In this document: one piece after another, positions 26,634 to 36,213 of the stretch
Position numbering within the stretch: the first letter of the stretch is position 1
Layout of the letters: each line of letters starts with the position of its first letter
Assembly: GCF_035989885.1 (NCBI RefSeq)
Contig: NZ_CP108518.1
Span: 3,392,501-3,456,500 of the forward strand
DNA length: 64,000 bases
Direction of reading: 5' to 3'
Source: Streptomyces sp. NBC_01232
GTDB taxonomy: Bacteria; Actinomycetota; Actinomycetes; Streptomycetales; Streptomycetaceae
Made by a program: the position numbers and the translations under genes
The notes under the pieces: model-generated
The model's database searches: none
What the model saw: only the letters and a program-made list of their open reading frames with translations
Told to the model about the DNA's origin: nothing

Positions 26634-28370
26634 GTGGATGCGCAAAGCCGTGGGCGGGCCGAGGAGATCGACCCCGCAGACCAGTGGGTACTCAACCCCC
26701 GCACCGGCAACTACGAACTGCGACTGGCCGACTCCGCCGCGCAAGCGCGGCCCAAGGTCACCGCACCCCGCAGATCGCCGTCTGCTCCCTCCGCCCCCAC
26801 CGCCCCCTCACCGGGCGTACCGAAGCCGCGCCGCGGCGACGCCCCGCCCGGTGGCCGGCGCGGCGGCCGCTCCCGCAAGGGCGGGGGCGGCGGAGGACGT
26901 CGCAAGAAGGCGCTGATCATCACCGGCGGAACCCTGGCGTTCCTGCTGGTGGGCGGCTCCGTGGCGGCGTACCTCTACTACGACCACCTGAACGGCAACC
27001 TCAACGTCACCGACGTGGCGGGCGCGGGCACCGGCGGCTTCAAGAAGGACCAGGCCATCAACATCCTGGTCATCGGTACCGACAAGCGCACCGGCGCCGG
27101 CAACGAGGCCTACGGGGACAAGGACAGCGTCGGCCACGCCGACACCACGATCCTGTTCCACGTCTCGAAGGACCGGACGAACGCGACCGCGCTGTCCATC
27201 CCGCGTGACCTGATCACCAACATCCCGGCCTGCCCGACGAAGCAGCCGGACGGCTCGACGAAGACGATCGCGCCCTCCAAGGGCACGCGCTTCAACACCA
27301 GCCTGGGTCAGGAGGGCCGCGACGCGGGCTGCACCATGCGCACCGTCAAGGAGCTCACCGGCGTCGAGGTCGACCACTTCATGATGGCCGACTTCAACGC
27401 CGTCAAGACGCTGAGCACGGCGGTCGGCGGAGTACCGGTGTGCCTGGACAAGGCCGTGAACGACGAGGGCGGTTCGCAGCTCAAACTGGACGCCGGCGAA
27501 CACCGTCTGTCGGGCGAACAGGCCCTCGCCTTCGTCCGCACCCGGCACGGCTTCGGCAATAACAGCGACCTCGACCGGATCCGGATCCAGCAGCAGTTCC
27601 TGGGCTCGATGATGCGTGAGATGAAGTCGAAGGAGACGCTGACCAGCCCCAAGAAGTTCCTCTCCCTCGCCGAGGCCGCCACCAAGTCGCTGAGCGTGGA
27701 CTCGGGGATCGGGTCCATCGGCAAACTCACCGATCTTGCCGGTGAGTTGAAGAACATCGACATGAAGAACATCACCTTCACCACCCTGCCGGTGGACGAC
27801 AACCCGGCCGAACCGGTGGGCAAGAAGGCGACCGTCGTCGTCAACAAGGGCCTGGCCGATCCGCTGTTGCAGATGATCCGGGGGGACGTCTCGCTCACGG
27901 AGGTCGAGAAGAAGGAGCAGGCCGCCAAGGAGGCGGCCGACGCGGACGCGAAGGCCAAGCAGGACGCGCTGCTCCAGGGCAACCGCGCGGCCGCGGGCGA
28001 CGTACGGGTGACCGTCTACAACGGCGGCGGGCCCCAGGGCGCCGCCTCCACCACGCTGAACTGGCTGCAGGGCAGCAAGGGCGTGTCCAAGGCGGGCCAG
28101 GGCGGCAACGCGCCCGCGAAGGTCGGCGCCACGCAGCTGGAGTACGCGCCCAACCAGGCCGACCAGGCCCGGGCGCTGGCGGACATCATGGGTCTGCCGG
28201 CCACCGCACTGAAGATGGGGACGGCGGATGCGTCGGCGAAGACCCCGATGAAGCTGACCCTGGGCCCGGACTTCACGCAGCCGGGGGCCGCGCTGTCGGC
28301 CCCGGTGCCGCAGCAGCTGCCCGAGGACGTGCAGCGGTCGCAGGCCGACAAGGCGACCTGCGCCAAGTAA
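26634..28370 (+). CDS. LCP family protein 2 with LytR_C domain
   Basis: The 578-residue protein has a long basic Pro-rich cytoplasmic segment. DPADQWVLNPRTGNYELRL near the start is a motif seen in several Streptomyces LCP proteins. One membrane segment (about 98-120) and the LCP domain (about 140-400) follow, the latter with INILVIGTDKRTG, GHADTTILFHV, SIPRDLITNIP and LAFVRTRHGFGNNSD. A C-terminal LytR_C domain (about 460-560, VRVTVYNGGGPQGAAS onward) completes it. GTG 26634 follows a GGAGG. It is closely related to its neighbours and likely arose by tandem duplication. Confidence 0.92.
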   Translation: MDAQSRGRAEEIDPADQWVLNPRTGNYELRLADSAAQARPKVTAPRRSPSAPSAPTAPSPGVPKPRRGDAPPGGRRGGRSRKGGGGGGRRKKALIITGGTLAFLLVGGSVAAYLYYDHLNGNLNVTDVAGAGTGGFKKDQAINILVIGTDKRTGAGNEAYGDKDSVGHADTTILFHVSKDRTNATALSIPRDLITNIPACPTKQPDGSTKTIAPSKGTRFNTSLGQEGRDAGCTMRTVKELTGVEVDHFMMADFNAVKTLSTAVGGVPVCLDKAVNDEGGSQLKLDAGEHRLSGEQALAFVRTRHGFGNNSDLDRIRIQQQFLGSMMREMKSKETLTSPKKFLSLAEAATKSLSVDSGIGSIGKLTDLAGELKNIDMKNITFTTLPVDDNPAEPVGKKATVVVNKGLADPLLQMIRGDVSLTEVEKKEQAAKEAADADAKAKQDALLQGNRAAAGDVRVTVYNGGGPQGAASTTLNWLQGSKGVSKAGQGGNAPAKVGATQLEYAPNQADQARALADIMGLPATALKMGTADASAKTPMKLTLGPDFTQPGAALSAPVPQQLPEDVQRSQADKATCAK

Positions 28371-28428
28371 CGGGACCCGGCCGGGACACCGGCACACTGT
28401 TGACCAAGAAGGATCTTGAGGGGGACGC

Positions 28429-30123
28429 GTGAGGCAGAGCAGCGTGCGAGGGGAGGGGGCGAACGCCCGGGGCGCCGGGGAAATAACCGACGGCGAGCCG
28501 GGCGAGTCCGGCACGGTGCCCCCACCGCGGGGCGGCTCCAGAACGGGCCGCAGGACGGCCGGCAGCCGTCCCAACCGACGGGGCCGACGGCGCGTGCTGC
28601 GCTGGACGGCCTCTGTGCTGTCCTTCCTGATACTCGGTACGGCGGCGGCCGGTTACCTGTACTACCGCCACCTGAACGGCAACATCCAGACGGACGCGCT
28701 GAACCTCGGCGAGACCAAACTGGGCGGCTCCAAGCCCAACGCCTTCGGGCAGACGCCGCTGAACATCCTCCTGATCGGCTCGGACGCGCGCGACGACGCG
28801 GCGAACCAGGCCCTCGGCGGCGGCAGGGACACCTTCGACGGCCCGCCGCTCGCGGACGTGCAGATGCTGCTGCACCTGTCCGCGGACCGCAGCAACATGT
28901 CGGTGGTGTCGATGCCGCGCGACACGATGCTGATGATGCCCAAGTGCACCGAGCCGAACGGCAAGGTGCACCCCGCCAGCAAGGGCCTCGTACAGACCAA
29001 CGAGTCCCTGCAGCGCGGCGGCCCGGGCTGTACGGTCGCCGCCTGGCAGGAGCTGACCAAGATCCCCATCGATCACTTCATGATGATCGACTTCAAGGGC
29101 GTGGTCTCGATGGCGGACGCCATCGGCGGCGTCCCGGTCTGCGTCGAGGAGAACGTCCACTCCCGCACCCGTGACGGCAAGGGCTCCGGCCTGAAGCTGC
29201 CGAAGGGCACGAGCGTCATCCAGGGCGAGACGGCCCTGCAGTGGCTGCGCACCCGCTACGGCTTCGAGGACGGCACCGACATCGGCCGCACGCACGCGCA
29301 GCACCAGTACATGACGTCGATGGCCCGCGAGTTCCGCAAGAACGCCAAGCTCACCAACCCGGTGAAGCTCAACAGCCTGGCGCAGGCGGCCATCGACGCC
29401 ATGGTCGTGGACACCGGCCTGAACAAGATCGACAAGCTGTACGACCTGAGCACCGAGCTCAAGAAGGTCCCCCCGGGCCGGATCACCATGACCACCATGC
29501 CCTGGGTCTACAGCACCAAGCCCGGCCTGGACGGCCGGGTCGAGCCCATGGCGACGGAGGCCGAGGCCGTCTTCCGGATGGTCCGCGAGGACATCGCGCT
29601 CGACGGCAAGGGCAACGGGACCCCGGAGAGCGGCGCCTCTCCCTCGCCGGGCGCCTCCGCGACCCCGACCGCCCCGGTGACGGCGCCCACCACGGCCCCG
29701 GCCGCCGCTCCCGCAAAGATCTCGGTCTCCGTCCGCAACGCCACGAGCGGCAAGGACGGCACCGAGACCAGGGTCCGCAACCGGGCCGGCGACGTGGCCG
29801 CGCTGCTGGTCGGCAAGGGCTTCACCAAGGCTTTGGCCGACACCCAGACCGGGGCCGAGGACACCACGGTGATCCGCTACGCCACGGACGCGCAGGCGGC
29901 CGACGCGGGGGCCCTGGCCACCGCGCTGGGCCTGCCCTCCGCTTCGGTGCAGAAGTCGGATCAGGTCCCCGGGATCACCCTGTTCGTCGGCAAGGACTGG
30001 CGCAGCGGCAACGCGCCGACCCCGCCGCCGCCCGCCCCGACCGTGGCCCCGACCTCGGCCCACGCGCTCAACGGCGACAACGAGGGTGCCTGCATGGCGA
30101 TCCAGCCGGGCTTCACCTGGTAG
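28429..30123 (+). CDS. LCP family protein 3 with LytR_C domain
   Basis: The 564-residue protein has a cytoplasmic N-terminus, a membrane segment (about 58-80) and an LCP domain (about 105-370: LNILLIGSDARDD, VQMLLHLSADRSNMSVVSMPRDTM, IDHFMMIDFKGVVSMADAIGGVPVC, LQWLRTRYGFEDGTD). A Pro/Ala/Thr linker and a LytR_C domain (about 430-520) follow. GTG 28429 is preceded by GAGGGG at a good distance. It starts 58 bases after LCP 2 with no terminator seen, so the two may be co-transcribed. A large terminator follows at 30132. Confidence 0.92.
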   Translation: MRQSSVRGEGANARGAGEITDGEPGESGTVPPPRGGSRTGRRTAGSRPNRRGRRRVLRWTASVLSFLILGTAAAGYLYYRHLNGNIQTDALNLGETKLGGSKPNAFGQTPLNILLIGSDARDDAANQALGGGRDTFDGPPLADVQMLLHLSADRSNMSVVSMPRDTMLMMPKCTEPNGKVHPASKGLVQTNESLQRGGPGCTVAAWQELTKIPIDHFMMIDFKGVVSMADAIGGVPVCVEENVHSRTRDGKGSGLKLPKGTSVIQGETALQWLRTRYGFEDGTDIGRTHAQHQYMTSMAREFRKNAKLTNPVKLNSLAQAAIDAMVVDTGLNKIDKLYDLSTELKKVPPGRITMTTMPWVYSTKPGLDGRVEPMATEAEAVFRMVREDIALDGKGNGTPESGASPSPGASATPTAPVTAPTTAPAAAPAKISVSVRNATSGKDGTETRVRNRAGDVAALLVGKGFTKALADTQTGAEDTTVIRYATDAQAADAGALATALGLPSASVQKSDQVPGITLFVGKDWRSGNAPTPPPPAPTVAPTSAHALNGDNEGACMAIQPGFTW

Positions 30124-30131
30124 AGCGCGCG

Positions 30132-30193
30132 CGGAAGGGGCCCGGCGCGGCGGCTGTGACGGTACACAGCCTGCCCGCGCCGGGCCCCTTCCG
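30132..30193. terminator. Large bidirectional terminator
   Basis: A perfect 19-bp outer stem (CGGAAGGGGCCCGGCGCGG, 30132-30150, with its complement at 30175-30193) encloses an inner 7-bp stem (GGCTGTG/CACAGCC). It lies between the convergent LCP 3 and glycosyltransferase genes. Confidence 0.85.
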
Positions 30194-30199
30194 TATGTC

Positions 30200-31225
30200 T
30201 CAGACCTGCGAGGAGTCCCGGTGCACGGCCGGACGGCGGCTCGCGATGACCTTGTCCGCCAAGGCCTTCGGGCTGGTCAGGAAGCCGAAGCCCCAGCTCA
30301 GGTGCATGGTCGCCAGGGCGACCGGGATCTGCGCCCGGGCCTTGATCCCGAGCCCCTTGCCCGCCGGTACGGAGCCCGCGGTGATCGCCGCGAGGTAGCC
30401 GGCCGGGACGGCGAAGCCCAGGGGGGTGACCGCCACGCCCACGACCACGCCGGCGGCGATCGCGCAGACCAGGGTCGGCGGGGCCAGGTAGCGCAGGTTG
30501 ATGGAGCCCGAGTGGTAGCGGGCCACCACGTGGCGCCAGCGCCCGTAGTCCTTGTACTGCTTGGCCAGGGCCCGTACGGAGCGGCGCGGACGGTACTGGA
30601 CCATCAGCTCCGGCGAGAACCAGATCAGGCCGCCGGCCTCGCGGATGCGGAAGTTCAGCTCCCAGTCCTGGGCCCGGATGAACTCCTCGTTGTAGCCGCC
30701 CTGCTGTTCCAGGGCCTCGCGGCGGAAGACACCGAGGTAGACGGTCTCGGCCGGGCCGGCCTGGCCGCCGGTGTGGAAGGGCGCGTTGCCGACGCCGATC
30801 CTCGAGGTCATCGCGGCGGCGACGGCCTCTTCCCAGGCGTTCTCGCCCTCGGCGTGCATGATGCCGCCGACGTTCTGCGCGCCCGTCTCCTCCAGGAGGC
30901 GGACCGCGGTGGCGATGTAGTTCGGGGAGAGCATGCCGTGGCCGTCGACGCGCACCACGATCGGGTGGCGCGAGGCCTTGATGGCGGCGTTGAGCGCCGC
31001 CGGGGTCCGGCCCGTGGGATTCGGGACGGTGTGGACTCGGGGATCCTCGGCGACGAGTTCTGCGGCGATCTCGTCGGTGCGGTCCGTGGACGGCCCGAGC
31101 GCGATCACCACCTCCATCTCGCCCGCGTACTCCTGTTCGAGGATGTGGCGGACGGAATCGCGGAGGTAGTGCTCCTCATTGAGCACCGGCATGATCACCG
31201 AGACTGCGGGCTGCTGGGCGGGCAT
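30200..31225 (-). CDS. Glycosyltransferase family 2
   Basis: The protein (about 341 residues) begins MPAQQPAVSVIMPVLNEEHYLRDSV, the GT2 nucleotide-sugar fold. VRVDGHGMLSPNYI supplies the DxD-like region, and an AQDWELNFRIREAGG acceptor loop is present. Hydrophobic segments at about 250-300 anchor it in the membrane. The CPS-type sequence suggests a role in polymer synthesis beside LCP ligases. ATG 31225 has GAAGGA upstream; a TTG four codons earlier is possible. It is divergent from LCP 4. Confidence 0.88.
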   Translation of the reverse strand: MPAQQPAVSVIMPVLNEEHYLRDSVRHILEQEYAGEMEVVIALGPSTDRTDEIAAELVAEDPRVHTVPNPTGRTPAALNAAIKASRHPIVVRVDGHGMLSPNYIATAVRLLEETGAQNVGGIMHAEGENAWEEAVAAAMTSRIGVGNAPFHTGGQAGPAETVYLGVFRREALEQQGGYNEEFIRAQDWELNFRIREAGGLIWFSPELMVQYRPRRSVRALAKQYKDYGRWRHVVARYHSGSINLRYLAPPTLVCAIAAGVVVGVAVTPLGFAVPAGYLAAITAGSVPAGKGLGIKARAQIPVALATMHLSWGFGFLTSPKALADKVIASRRPAVHRDSSQV

Positions 31226-31400
31226 GTCGTCCTTCAAGGTCGGGTATCGGTGTCACGTTACCGCGTACGGGGGAACCGGGTGCGCGCCGAGCGACCGGTA
31301 CGGACAGCGGCTGATCGTATGGGCCTACTGTCTGTTGCATCAGCTGAAGCCGGCCAGTGCCCCGACTGGTCTCCCTGCTGCCCCCGCGGAGGTGTCCACC

Positions 31401-32915
31401 GTGCCCCAGCCGCACCGTCCCGCCCGTCCCGCCGGGCCGCCCCGGCCGCAGCGCGCCCGGCGCGGCGCGGGCGGCCGCGCCCGGCACCGGGACGGACGAC
31501 CCCGGTGGGGGGTACGGATCGCGGCCGGCCTGTCGTTGGCGGTGCTCGGCTCCGGGGCCGTCGGACACGCCGTGATGACCGGACTGGACACCGGGATCGA
31601 GCGGGTGGACCCGTTCAAGGACATGAAGAACCGCCCTCAGGCCGGACACGGCCTCAATTTCCTGCTGGTGGGCACCGACGGACGGGAGAAGATCTCCCCG
31701 GAGGAGAAGCGCGAGTACCGCCTGGGCGGAGCGCCCTGCCACTGCACGGACACGATCATGCTCGTGCACCTGTCGGCGGACAAGGAGCGGGCCAGCGTGA
31801 TCAGCCTGCCCCGCGACTCCTACGCCGAGGTGCCCGCCCACCGGGACCTGGTCTCCGGGAAGACGCACAAGGCCCATCCCGTACGGCTGAACGCGGCGTA
31901 CGCCGAGGGCGGGCCCAACCTGACCGTGCGGACCGTGGAGAACATGACCCGGGTGAAGATCGACCACTACCTGGAGGTCGACTTCACCAGCTTCATGAAG
32001 ACGGTCGATGCGATGGGCGGCGTGGAGATCTGCACGGCCAAGACCATGCGCGACCGCAACACCGGCCTCGACCTGCTGCCCGGCAGCCACCGCCTCAGCG
32101 GCGGACAGGCCCTGCAGTACGTGCGCTCGCGCCATGTCGACGGGGCCTCCGACCTCGGCCGGATGCAGCGTCAGCAGCGGTTCATCGCCGCCCTGATCAA
32201 GCAGGCGACCGGGGGTGGCGTACTGCTGAACCCGGTGAAGTTCAAGGAGGTCAGCGCCACCCTCCTCGGCTCGGTCCGGGCCGACAAGGACTTCGGCTCG
32301 GAGCAGATGCTGGCCCTCGGACAGGCGATGCGCGACTTCACCCCGTCCTCCTCGGAATTCGCCTCGGTGCCCATCGGCAGCCCCTCCTTCCCCGTCAAGG
32401 GCATCGGATCCACCGTGAAGTGGGACGAGCCGAAGGCGGCCAAGCTGTTCGAGGCGCTGCGCGAGGACCGGCCGCTGGCCCCGGCCCGGCCCGGGCGCAC
32501 CGGTGGCGGCCCGCCCGCGGCGGTGCCGGTGGACGTGCCCCCGCGCCAGGTCCGGGTCCAGGTGGAGAACGGCACCCGGATCGACGGGCTGGGCGGGCGG
32601 GTCGACGCCGCCCTGCGCGCCACCGGCTTCGACACCACACGGGCCCCGGGCAACGGCGCCAGCCGTGAGGTCAGGCGCACGGTGGTCACGTACGACCCGC
32701 GCTGGGACCGCTCCGCGCGTTCGGTGGCGACGGCGCTGCCGGGCAGCGAGCTGCGGGCGGTCGCCGGCCAGGGCCGGACGGTGGTGGTGATCGCGGGCGC
32801 CGACTACCGCAAGGTGGTGCCGGTGCGCGCGGAGGACCCCTACCAGGGCGCCTTCGGGGTGGTCACCGGCGACCAGGTGGTCTGCGGGAACCGAGGGGCC
32901 GCGGAGGCCCCCTGA
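31401..32915 (+). CDS. LCP family protein 4 with LytR_C domain
   Basis: The protein (about 504 residues) has a Pro/Arg-rich cytoplasmic N-terminus, a membrane segment (about 38-58) and an LCP domain. Visible motifs are LNFLLVGTDGREKIS, CHCTDTIMLVHLSADKERASVISLPRDSY, IDHYLEVDFTSFMKTVDAMGGVEIC and LQYVRSRHVDGASD. LytR_C follows (about 385-490). GTG 31401 was chosen because GGAGG lies 7 bases upstream. The insert before the TDTIML motif carries a CHC pair not seen in the other copies. The aspartates and arginines of the family are retained. Confidence 0.9.
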   Translation: MPQPHRPARPAGPPRPQRARRGAGGRARHRDGRPRWGVRIAAGLSLAVLGSGAVGHAVMTGLDTGIERVDPFKDMKNRPQAGHGLNFLLVGTDGREKISPEEKREYRLGGAPCHCTDTIMLVHLSADKERASVISLPRDSYAEVPAHRDLVSGKTHKAHPVRLNAAYAEGGPNLTVRTVENMTRVKIDHYLEVDFTSFMKTVDAMGGVEICTAKTMRDRNTGLDLLPGSHRLSGGQALQYVRSRHVDGASDLGRMQRQQRFIAALIKQATGGGVLLNPVKFKEVSATLLGSVRADKDFGSEQMLALGQAMRDFTPSSSEFASVPIGSPSFPVKGIGSTVKWDEPKAAKLFEALREDRPLAPARPGRTGGGPPAAVPVDVPPRQVRVQVENGTRIDGLGGRVDAALRATGFDTTRAPGNGASREVRRTVVTYDPRWDRSARSVATALPGSELRAVAGQGRTVVVIAGADYRKVVPVRAEDPYQGAFGVVTGDQVVCGNRGAAEAP

Positions 32916-32921
32916 GCGACG

Positions 32922-33458
32922 TCAGTCGTCGAAGCCCTGGGCCGCACGCTCCTCGCGCAGCGCCATGATCGCCTGGCGGCGGGCGAGCCGGTGGGTGCGG
33001 CGGATCTGCGCCTCCTGGTAGCGCCGCTCGTCGCGCTCCGTCTCCGGGAGGACCGGCGGGACCTGGCGGGGCTTGCCCTCGGCGTCCACCGCCGCGAAGA
33101 CGAGGTAGGCGCTGCCGACCTGGGTGGCGGGGGTGGACTCGTTCCACCGCTCCGCGAGGACGCGTACGCCGATCTCCATGGAGGAGCGGCCGGTCCAGTT
33201 GCACTGGGCCTTCACGTGGACGAGGTCGCCCACGCGCACGGGCGCGAGGAAGGCCATTTCGTCCATGGAGGCGGTGACCGCCGGGCCGCCCGAGTGGCGG
33301 CCGGCCACGGCGCCCGCCGCGTCGTCCACCAGCTTCATGATCACGCCACCGTGCACCGTACCGAGGAGGTTGGTGTCGTTGGCGGTCATGATGTGGCTCA
33401 GGGTCGTCCGGGAGGCTGCCGTCGGCTTCCCGGGCAGCTCGCCCGGTATCTGTGTCAT
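32922..33458 (-). CDS. Acyl-CoA thioesterase (hotdog fold)
   Basis: The 178-residue protein matches single-hotdog acyl-CoA hydrolases. SHIMTANDTNLLGTVHGGVIMKLVDDAAGAVAGRHSGG holds the N/D catalytic region, and VGDLVHVKAQCNWTGRSSMEIGVRVLAE the dimer strand. The tail (RYQEAQIRRTHRLARRQAIMALREE) is helical and charged. It would release free fatty acids from acyl-CoA. It is convergent with LCP 4, 6 bases away, and divergent from LCP 5. Confidence 0.9.
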   Translation of the reverse strand: MTQIPGELPGKPTAASRTTLSHIMTANDTNLLGTVHGGVIMKLVDDAAGAVAGRHSGGPAVTASMDEMAFLAPVRVGDLVHVKAQCNWTGRSSMEIGVRVLAERWNESTPATQVGSAYLVFAAVDAEGKPRQVPPVLPETERDERRYQEAQIRRTHRLARRQAIMALREERAAQGFDD

Positions 33459-33564
33459 ACGGACACCTTAGTTGGCCCCTGGAGGCATCAGCTCTGCAAC
33501 AGCAGCGGAACGGAATGCGGACCGGGCTGTCGGACGACGCCGGTGGCCAGGCATCCTAGGGCGC

Positions 33565-34884
33565 ATGAATGACTGGCCAGAAGGTCGTGACGACGCGTAC
33601 GGACGCGGCAGCGCGCAGCCGCAGCCCGACGGTGTGCAGCGGATGCGGCACATCCAGCGGCAGCCGCAGCCGCAGCAGCCGGCGCGGCCCCCGCAGCCCC
33701 CGCGCCCGCAGCGGCCGGCGGGCCCGCCGCCCACCCGCGGCGTACCCCCGCAGCAGGGGGGCAGCCACGACACGTACGGCGGTTACGACAGCGGCTACAA
33801 CACCGGCCAGGTCTACGGGAACCCCGCGGGCGGCCCTCCCGGCGGGCCGGGAGGGCCCGGCGGGCCGTCCGGACCCGGCCGCCCCGGGCGGGCGCCCGGT
33901 CCCGCCCCGGACTGGCGCAGGCGGATCAAGGTCGGCTCGATCGTGCTGGTCTCGGCGCTGCTGGTGACCTCGGTCTCCACCTACTTCTGGGCCGACTCCA
34001 AGGTGCGCCGCGAGGTGGACCTCTCCAAGGTCATCGAGCGCCCGAAGGAGGGCGACTGCACGACGTACCTGATCGTGGGCTCCGACAGCCGCGAGGGCAT
34101 GTCCGCCGAGGAGAAGAAGAAGCTGCACACGGGTTCGGCCGAGGGCAAGCGGACCGACTCGATGATGATCCTGGCGAAGTGCTCCAGCGGGAACACCATG
34201 ATCTCGCTGCCCCGCGACTCGGACGTGGAGATCCCCTCCTTCGTGGGCTCTCAGTCCGGCAAGACCTTCCCCGCGCAGGGGCGCCGGGTCAAGCTCAACG
34301 CGGCATACGCGGAGGACGGCCCCGAGCTGCTGGTGCGGACGGTGGAGCACAACACGGGCCTGCGCATCGACCACTACGCGGAGATCGGCTTCGCCGGCTT
34401 CGCGAACATCGTGGACGCGCTGGGCGGTGTGGAGCTGAACATCGAGGAGGGCTTCAAGGACGAGAAGTCGGGCGCCGACTTCAAGGCCGGCAAGCAGACC
34501 CTCAACGGCGAGCAGTCGCTGGCCTTCGTACGGACCCGGTACGCCTTCGCCGAGTCCGACCTGCAGCGGACGAAGAACCAGCAGAAGTTCCTGTCGGCGC
34601 TGGCCAGTCAGGCCGCGACGCCTTCGACGATCCTCAACCCGTTCGCGCTCTACCCGATGCTGGGCGCGGGCCTGGACACGCTCATCGTGGACAAGGACAT
34701 GGGCCTGTACGACATGGGCCAGATGTTCTTCGCGATGAAGGGGGTCAACGGCGGTGACGGGGTGTCGATGAACATGCCGATCTCCGGCCAGCGCGGCGGC
34801 AACCTCGTCTGGGACAAGGCGAAGGTGCAGCAGCTGGTGAAGCAGATCCAGAACGACGAGAAGGTCACCGTCCGCGGCAACTGA
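33565..34884 (+). CDS. LCP family protein 5
   Basis: The 439-residue protein starts MNDWPEGRDDAYGRGS and has a long Pro/Gln/Gly-rich cytoplasmic region (to about 115) and one membrane segment (about 122-142). Its LCP domain (about 165-410) shows YLIVGSDSREGMS, RTDSMMILAKC, ISLPRDSDVEIP, IDHYAEIGFAGFANIVDALGGVELN and LAFVRTRYAFAESDLQRTKNQQ. LytR_C is absent. It is more divergent from LCP 1-4 and closer to the general Streptomyces LCP type. The ribosome site is weak. A hairpin follows it. Confidence 0.9.
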   Translation: MNDWPEGRDDAYGRGSAQPQPDGVQRMRHIQRQPQPQQPARPPQPPRPQRPAGPPPTRGVPPQQGGSHDTYGGYDSGYNTGQVYGNPAGGPPGGPGGPGGPSGPGRPGRAPGPAPDWRRRIKVGSIVLVSALLVTSVSTYFWADSKVRREVDLSKVIERPKEGDCTTYLIVGSDSREGMSAEEKKKLHTGSAEGKRTDSMMILAKCSSGNTMISLPRDSDVEIPSFVGSQSGKTFPAQGRRVKLNAAYAEDGPELLVRTVEHNTGLRIDHYAEIGFAGFANIVDALGGVELNIEEGFKDEKSGADFKAGKQTLNGEQSLAFVRTRYAFAESDLQRTKNQQKFLSALASQAATPSTILNPFALYPMLGAGLDTLIVDKDMGLYDMGQMFFAMKGVNGGDGVSMNMPISGQRGGNLVWDKAKVQQLVKQIQNDEKVTVRGN

Positions 34885-34902
34885 CGGCGGCGGGGCGGTG
34901 AT

Positions 34903-34927
34903 GACGGCGGCCCGGCGGGCCGCCGTC
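34903..34927. terminator. Terminator between LCP 5 and manC
   Basis: An 11-bp perfect stem, GACGGCGGCCC with its complement and a GGC loop, lies between the two convergent genes. Confidence 0.7.
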
Positions 34928-34968
34928 CCGTCGGTCCGCCCCGTCCTGCGCGCTCCCCGCTTCCCGGA

Positions 34969-36051
34969 TCAGGCGTCCGGGGAGAACCGGATGGCGGCGG
35001 CGGGCAGCTGCGCCTCGCACCACACGCGGGCGCCGGTGCGCAGTTCGTTGTCGGCTCCCACGGCGGCGCCGTCGCCGACGACGGTGCCCTCCAGGACGGT
35101 CCGCGCGCCGATGGAGGCGCCGGCGCCGATCAGGCTGGCGTTCACCTGGGCGTCCGGGCCGATGACGGCGTCGTCGAGGACGATCGAGCCCTGCACGACC
35201 GCTCCGGCCTCGATGCGGGCTCGGGCGCCGACGACGGTGCCCCCGGAGAGCTTGGCCCCGGCCGCCACCTGGGCGCCCGGCAGGACCAGGGCCTCGCCGC
35301 GGCGTCCGGGGAGGGCCGGGGAGGAGACCACGCCGCGTACGAGGTCGGCGGAGGCCTGGATGATCGACTCGGGCTTGCCGAGGTCCATCCAGTAGGTGTT
35401 CTCGGTGACGCCGTGCAGCCTGGCCCCGGAGGCGAGCAGGCCGGGGAAGGTCTCGCGCTCGACGGAGACGGGGCGGCCGGCCGGGATGGAGTCGATCACG
35501 CTGCGGCGGAAGACGTAGCAGCCGGCGTTGATCTGGTCGGTGATGATCTCTTCGGGGGTCTGCGGCTTCTCGGTGAAGGCCAGCACCCGCCCCTGGGAGT
35601 CGGTGGGGACCAGACCGAAGGCGCGCGGGTCCTCGACCCGGACCAGGTGCAGGGAAACGTCGGCGTCGGCCGCCTCGTGGGACTCGACGAGACCGGCGAT
35701 GTCCAGGCCGGTGAGGATGTCGCCGTTGAAGACGAGGACGGCGGAGTCCGGGCCGCCGGTCAGGCGCGCTCCGGCGTTGCGGATGGCGCCGCCGGTCCCG
35801 AGGGGCTCGTCCTCGACCACGTACTCGAGGCTGAGGCCGAAGTCGGATCCGTCACCGAAGTACGGCTCGAAGACCTCGGCGAGGTAGCAGGTGGCCATCA
35901 CGATGTGGGTGACACCGGCGGCGGCGGCCCTGGCTATCTGGTGGGCGAGGAACGGGACACCGGCCGTGGGGACCATCGGCTTGGGCGTGTTCACCGTCAC
36001 GGGGCGCAGGCGCGTCCCTTGTCCGCCGACCAGCAGGATCGCTTCCGTCAT
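34969..36051 (-). CDS. manC: Mannose-1-phosphate guanylyltransferase / NDP-sugar pyrophosphorylase
   Basis: The 360-residue enzyme has the nucleotidyltransferase signature MTEAILLVGGQGTRLRPVTVNTPKPMVP at its start and VFNGDILTGLD as the metal-binding region. The C-terminal left-handed beta-helix (about 255-345) is made of hexapeptides such as VVGARARIEAGAVVQGSIV. It should make GDP-mannose from mannose-1-phosphate and GTP. From memory the S. coelicolor orthologue (SCO3039) and Rv3264c are assigned this role; the sequence alone cannot exclude another hexose-1-phosphate. Together with manA and manB it completes GDP-mannose synthesis. Confidence 0.88.
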   Translation of the reverse strand: MTEAILLVGGQGTRLRPVTVNTPKPMVPTAGVPFLAHQIARAAAAGVTHIVMATCYLAEVFEPYFGDGSDFGLSLEYVVEDEPLGTGGAIRNAGARLTGGPDSAVLVFNGDILTGLDIAGLVESHEAADADVSLHLVRVEDPRAFGLVPTDSQGRVLAFTEKPQTPEEIITDQINAGCYVFRRSVIDSIPAGRPVSVERETFPGLLASGARLHGVTENTYWMDLGKPESIIQASADLVRGVVSSPALPGRRGEALVLPGAQVAAGAKLSGGTVVGARARIEAGAVVQGSIVLDDAVIGPDAQVNASLIGAGASIGARTVLEGTVVGDGAAVGADNELRTGARVWCEAQLPAAAIRFSPDA

Positions 36052-36213
36052 TGCGTTCTCCCCAACCGAATTCCGGCGTACGAAGGTCCAAATTTAGCCC
36101 ATCCGGGGGCGTCCCAAGGCCGGAGCCGGATGGGGGTGACCGGGTGCGCTCCCCGGGGGGCGCGACACCCGGTGTGTCATGAAATGACCGGTGCCGAATG
36201 GCCCGTTCGACCG

